Source: an uncultured Clostridia bacterium | GTDB lineage: Bacteria; Bacillota; Clostridia; Christensenellales; Aristaeellaceae | NCBI GenBank assembly: GCA_934663595.1 | Contig: CAKUKM010000065.1 | Coordinates: 1 to 6,465 of the forward strand | Direction: 5' to 3' | DNA length: 6,465 bases | Shown: positions 4,285 through 6,465 of the stretch, piece after piece | Layout of the letters: every line of letters begins with the position of its first letter | Position numbering within the stretch: the stretch's first letter is position 1 | Made by a program: the position numbers and the translations under genes | Notes under the pieces: model-generated | The model's database searches: none | The model's input: the letters and a program-made list of their open reading frames with translations, nothing else | Told to the model about the DNA's origin: nothing

Positions 4285-5670
4285 ATGCGATCTCGCAAGG
4301 GCAGCTATGAGATGGACATGACCAGCGGGCCGATTCTCCCCAAGGTGCTGCTTTTCTCCGTTCCGCTGATGCTTTCGAGCGTGCTGCAGCTGCTGTTCAA
4401 CGCGGCGGATCTGGTGGTGGTCGGGCGCTTTGCGGCGGACGGCAGCTCCGCGCAGGCGGCAGTCGGCTCCACGGGCGCGCTGATCAACCTGATCATCAAC
4501 CTGTTTCTGGGCCTGTCGATCGGCACGAACGTCGCCGTCGCGCGCTATTACGGCGCGGGCCAGCACAAGGACGCGTCCGAATCGGTCAATACGTCGATCA
4601 CCATCAGCTTCATCGGCGGCCTGATTCTGGCGGTGTTCGGCTTCCTGTTTGCGGAGACGTTTCTGGTCTGGATGGGCTCGCCGGACGACGTGCGGCCGCT
4701 GGCGACGGTCTACGTCAAAATTTATTTCATCGGCATGCCGTTTAATATTCTGTACAACTTCGGCTCCGCGGTGCTGCGCGCGGTGGGCGATACGCGCCGG
4801 CCGCTGATCTTCCTGGCGATCGCGGGCGTGACGAATGTGATTCTGAACGTCATCTTCGTGGCGGCATTTAAGATGGACGTTGCGGGCGTGGCGCTGGCGA
4901 CGATCATTTCGCAGGCGATTTCGGCGATTCTGGTGCTGCTGTGCCTGATGCGCGCGCAGACGTCGATCCGCTTCGACGCGCGCAAGATGCACGTTTACAA
5001 GGATAAGCTGATCGAGCTGGCGCGCATCGGCCTGCCGGCGGGCCTGCAGGGCACGCTGTTCTCGCTTTCGAACGTGCTGATTCAGTCCACGGTCAACAGC
5101 TTCGGCAAGATTGAAATCGCGGGCAGCGCGGTTTCGTCGAACATCGAGGGCTTCATGTACGTCAGCATGAACTCGATCTATCAGGCGGCGATTACGTTTA
5201 CCAGCCAGAATGTCGGCGCGCGCAAGCATCGCCGCATTCGCCAGATTTGCTTAACGACGGTGCTGGTCGTATCGGCGATCGGCCTCGCGCTGGGCGGAAT
5301 CGCGATGCTGTTCCGGCACCAGCTGATCACGATTTACAACAAGGACCCGCTGGTGATGGAGCGCGCGATCGTCCGCCTCGAGATTTTCGCCGCGACCTAT
5401 TTCACCTGCGGCGTGATGGACGTGATGTGCGGCATGCTCCGCGGCCTGGGCAGCACGATCATACCGATGATCGTATCGCTGCTCGGCGCGTGCGCGTTCC
5501 GAATTTTCTGGATTTACTGCATCCTGCCGTTCGACCGCACGCCGTTTATGCTGTATATTTCGTATCCGGTCTCGTGGGTGCTCACGGCGTCGATTCACTT
5601 CCTATGCTATCTGCACCTGCTCAAGCGCTTCCCGATCGAAGCGGAGGAGTTGTCGAGCGTGAAAGCGTAA
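4285..5670 (+). CDS. MATE family multidrug/cation efflux transporter
   Basis: This 461-residue integral membrane protein is a full-length MATE (NorM/DinF-type) antiporter, which expels organic cations and drugs using Na+ or H+ gradients. It opens with the typical MTSGPILPKVLLFSVPLML, followed by LLFNAADLVVVGRF in the first helix, and has about twelve hydrophobic segments in two homologous halves. The second half starts near residue 240 with LARIGLPAGLQGTLFSLSNV. Other family features are GTNVAVARYYGAG (73-85), VLRAVGDTRRPLIF, FTSQNVGARKHRR and a FRHQLITIYNKDP segment. The start ATG 4285 is supported by AAGGA eight bases upstream; an internal methionine ten codons in is less well placed. It is divergent from the ABC operon and ends in its own terminator, so it is probably monocistronic. 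The specific substrate is not visible. No adjacent regulator gene is seen. Confidence 0.93.
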   Translation: MRSRKGSYEMDMTSGPILPKVLLFSVPLMLSSVLQLLFNAADLVVVGRFAADGSSAQAAVGSTGALINLIINLFLGLSIGTNVAVARYYGAGQHKDASESVNTSITISFIGGLILAVFGFLFAETFLVWMGSPDDVRPLATVYVKIYFIGMPFNILYNFGSAVLRAVGDTRRPLIFLAIAGVTNVILNVIFVAAFKMDVAGVALATIISQAISAILVLLCLMRAQTSIRFDARKMHVYKDKLIELARIGLPAGLQGTLFSLSNVLIQSTVNSFGKIEIAGSAVSSNIEGFMYVSMNSIYQAAITFTSQNVGARKHRRIRQICLTTVLVVSAIGLALGGIAMLFRHQLITIYNKDPLVMERAIVRLEIFAATYFTCGVMDVMCGMLRGLGSTIIPMIVSLLGACAFRIFWIYCILPFDRTPFMLYISYPVSWVLTASIHFLCYLHLLKRFPIEAEELSSVKA

Positions 5671-5681
5671 AATAAAAGAAG

Positions 5682-5710
5682 AAAGCCAGCGTGTCAAAGC
5701 GCTGGCTTTT
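5682..5710 (+). terminator. Intrinsic terminator of the MATE gene
   Basis: AAAGCCAGCG (5682-5691) and CGCTGGCTTT (5700-5709) form a perfect ten-bp helix with an eight-base loop, ending in TTTT. It begins 12 bases after the MATE stop. A perfect 12-bp palindrome, TTTGCCGGCAAA (5715-5726), follows and is probably part of the repeat array rather than the terminator. Confidence 0.85.
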
Positions 5711-5726
5711 CCCATTTGCCGGCAAA

Positions 5727-5888
5727 CGCCGCGCGATACCGGTTTCATAGGGGGAGATTTGATCAAGCCCCGGGCGAAACTGTTTTGCTGGGCATAGTTC
5801 TGGTTCTTTATTGTGCCGCGGCAAATGCATGTCTTGCCGCAATAATGTAGATTCAATTTCTTAGGCACAGTTTCGTTTTGTCAGCGAT
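5727..5888 (+). repeat. 190-bp tandem repeat, unit 1 (5' truncated)
   Basis: This is the most diverged unit. It shares ATACCGGTT, GGGGAGATTTGATCAAG, a CTGTTTTGCTGGGCAT block and the GCGGCAA/TTGCCGC hairpin (5818-5824/5834-5840) with later units. The opening GTGCGCGGCAC block is absent. The sequence before it (GGCAAACGCC) looks like the hairpin part of a lost unit joined to this one by deletion. Confidence 0.7.
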
Positions 5889-6078
5889 GGGGAAGTGCGC
5901 GGCACTTGCTGAGCATGGACTTGAGTCGCGCAATACCGGTTCTGCGGGGGCGAGATTCGATCAAGTCCCGGGTAAGACTGGTTTGTCGGGCATGGTTCTT
6001 AGTGTGCCGCGGCAAACGCACTTTTTGCCGCAATGTAGGTTTAGTTTCTTGGGGGCAGCTTCGGATTGTGGGCGAAAA
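5889..6078 (+). repeat. 190-bp tandem repeat, unit 2
   Basis: Blocks identical to unit 3 are GTGCGCGGCACTTGCTGAG (5895-5913), GAGTCGCGCAATACCGGTT within a 22-base match, GGCGAGATTCGATCAAGTCC, and GCCGCGGCAAACGC. GCGGCAAA (6009-6016) pairs with TTTGCCGC (6024-6031). No gene, promoter or terminator is supported within it. Confidence 0.8.
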
Positions 6079-6268
6079 GGGGAGTGCGCGGCACTTGCTG
6101 AGTATGGGCGAGAGTCGCGCAATACCGGTTCTGTGAAGGCGAGATTCGATCAAGTCCCGCGTAAGACTGTTTTGCTGGGCTTGGGGTTCTTATTGAGCCG
6201 CGGCAAACGCCCGTATCGCTGTAATGCAGATCCAATTCCGTGGGCACAGCTTCGGTTTGCGAGTGAAA
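6079..6268 (+). repeat. 190-bp tandem repeat, unit 3
   Basis: It begins exactly 190 bases after unit 2 and aligns with it end to end. The lower hairpin is degraded to GCGGC/GCTGT, which still pairs with wobbles. The spacers between conserved blocks vary more than the blocks themselves. Confidence 0.8.
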
Positions 6269-6304
6269 GGGGAGTACGCGGTACATGTCGGACATGGACT
6301 CGAT
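6269..6304 (+). repeat. 190-bp tandem repeat, unit 4 (first 36 bases only)
   Basis: It begins exactly 190 bases after unit 3 with GGGGAGTACGCGGTAC and a diverged version of the TTGCTGAG...GACTCG block. It then breaks off into the AT-rich promoter region of the tRNA-Thr gene. Its first hairpin is GTAC-GCG-GTAC where units 2 and 3 have GTGC-GCG-GCAC. Confidence 0.65.
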
Positions 6305-6335
6305 TGTTAAAAAATGGATTTTTTGAAATACCCTC

Positions 6336-6364
6336 TAGACAAATAGGGGATACTGTGCTATAAT
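6336..6364 (+). promoter_or_regulatory. Promoter of tRNA-Thr
   Basis: TAGACA (6336-6341, five of six of the -35 consensus), a 17-base spacer and a perfect TATAAT (6359-6364), with TGC just before it. The predicted start near 6371 is 18 bases upstream of the tRNA. This is the best-formed promoter in the window. Confidence 0.85.
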
Positions 6365-6388
6365 ATCTAATGTTGACGCGATGAGCGT

Positions 6389-6464
6389 GCCAATGTAGCT
6401 CAGTTGGTAGAGCAGCCGATTCGTAATCAGCAGGTCGGGGGTTCAAGTCCCTTCATTGGCTCCA
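6389..6464 (+). tRNA. tRNA-Thr (anticodon CGT)
   Basis: The cloverleaf is complete. The acceptor stem GCCAATG/CATTGGC (6389-6395/6454-6460) is perfect, the discriminator is T6461 and an encoded CCA (6462-6464) follows. The D arm is GCTC/GAGC. The anticodon loop TTCGTAA has anticodon CGT at 6422-6424, reading ACG. The T stem GGGGG/CCCTT has two G-T pairs and a TTCAAGT loop. The anticodon stem GCCGA/TCAGC has one C-A mismatch in its middle pair. The window ends one base after the gene, so its terminator or following genes are not seen. Confidence 0.93.
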
Positions 6465-6465
6465 T

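Noticed and set aside
4210..5229. 339-residue minus-strand ORF opposite the MATE gene
   Set aside because: It is the antisense of a clear transporter, rich in Arg, Gln, His and Asp with no recognisable domain, and is a by-product of GC-skewed codons.
5727..6304. CRISPR array
   Set aside because: Units are 190 bp, diverged and contiguous, with no short identical repeats separated by unique spacers and no cas genes nearby.
6309..6326. AAAAAA-TGGA-TTTTTT hairpin as a terminator
   Set aside because: The stem is only A-T pairs and too weak; it more likely forms the AT-rich upstream part of the tRNA-Thr promoter region.
5878..6363. 161-residue plus-strand ORF and several minus-strand ORFs with repeated peptides across the 190-bp units
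   Set aside because: Overlapping frames are open on both strands and the peptide repeats follow the DNA repeat. There is no convincing start with a ribosome binding site, and conserved blocks are not codon-patterned. A dispersed-repeat explanation is simpler.

Overview
The window looks like a chromosomal segment of a moderately GC-rich Firmicute, probably a Clostridia-type bacterium. The evidence is strong AGGAG-type ribosome binding sites, simple stem-plus-T-tract terminators, extended -10 (TGnTATAAT) promoters, one tRNA without an encoded CCA and one with it, and low-GC Gram-positive-style transporter families. The genus cannot be read from this sequence.

Layout. A tRNA-Cys gene (6-77) with its own terminator opens the window. 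Next to it is the C-terminal stub of a tyrosine recombinase on the minus strand (127 to about 290), the trace of an old integrated element. Starting on the remnant's edge is a plus-strand extended -10 promoter (270-278). It would drive a highly structured, apparently noncoding transcript (285 to about 620) built from two tandem copies of the same RNA fold. Several stems differ between the copies by paired, compensating changes. A small AT-rich acidic ORF (678-893) of unknown function follows.

The centre is a four-gene minus-strand operon, in transcription order: periplasmic-type amino-acid binding protein (4046-3276), HisM/GlnP-type permease (3185-2505), GlnQ/HisP-type ATPase (2492-1737) and an amino-acid racemase of the DapF fold most like the histidine racemase CntK (1735-932). 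The last three genes are tightly packed, and a terminator overlaps the racemase stop. A perfect extended -10 followed at once by a strong hairpin lies between the binding protein and permease genes, so the binding protein may be made in excess. The simplest reading is import of an amino acid or a derivative, followed by inversion of its alpha carbon. The binding protein lacks the arginine that normally grips the ligand carboxylate, so the ligand is uncertain.

Divergent from this operon is a MATE-family efflux pump (4285-5670) with an extended -10 promoter and a clear terminator. The gene-free stretch 5711-6304 holds about three and a half tandem copies of a 190-bp imperfect repeat. The window closes with a well-formed promoter (6336-6364) and a tRNA-Thr(CGT) gene (6389-6464).

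The items most worth following up are the tandem structured RNA, the racemase/transporter operon with its altered binding protein, and the 190-bp repeat array.
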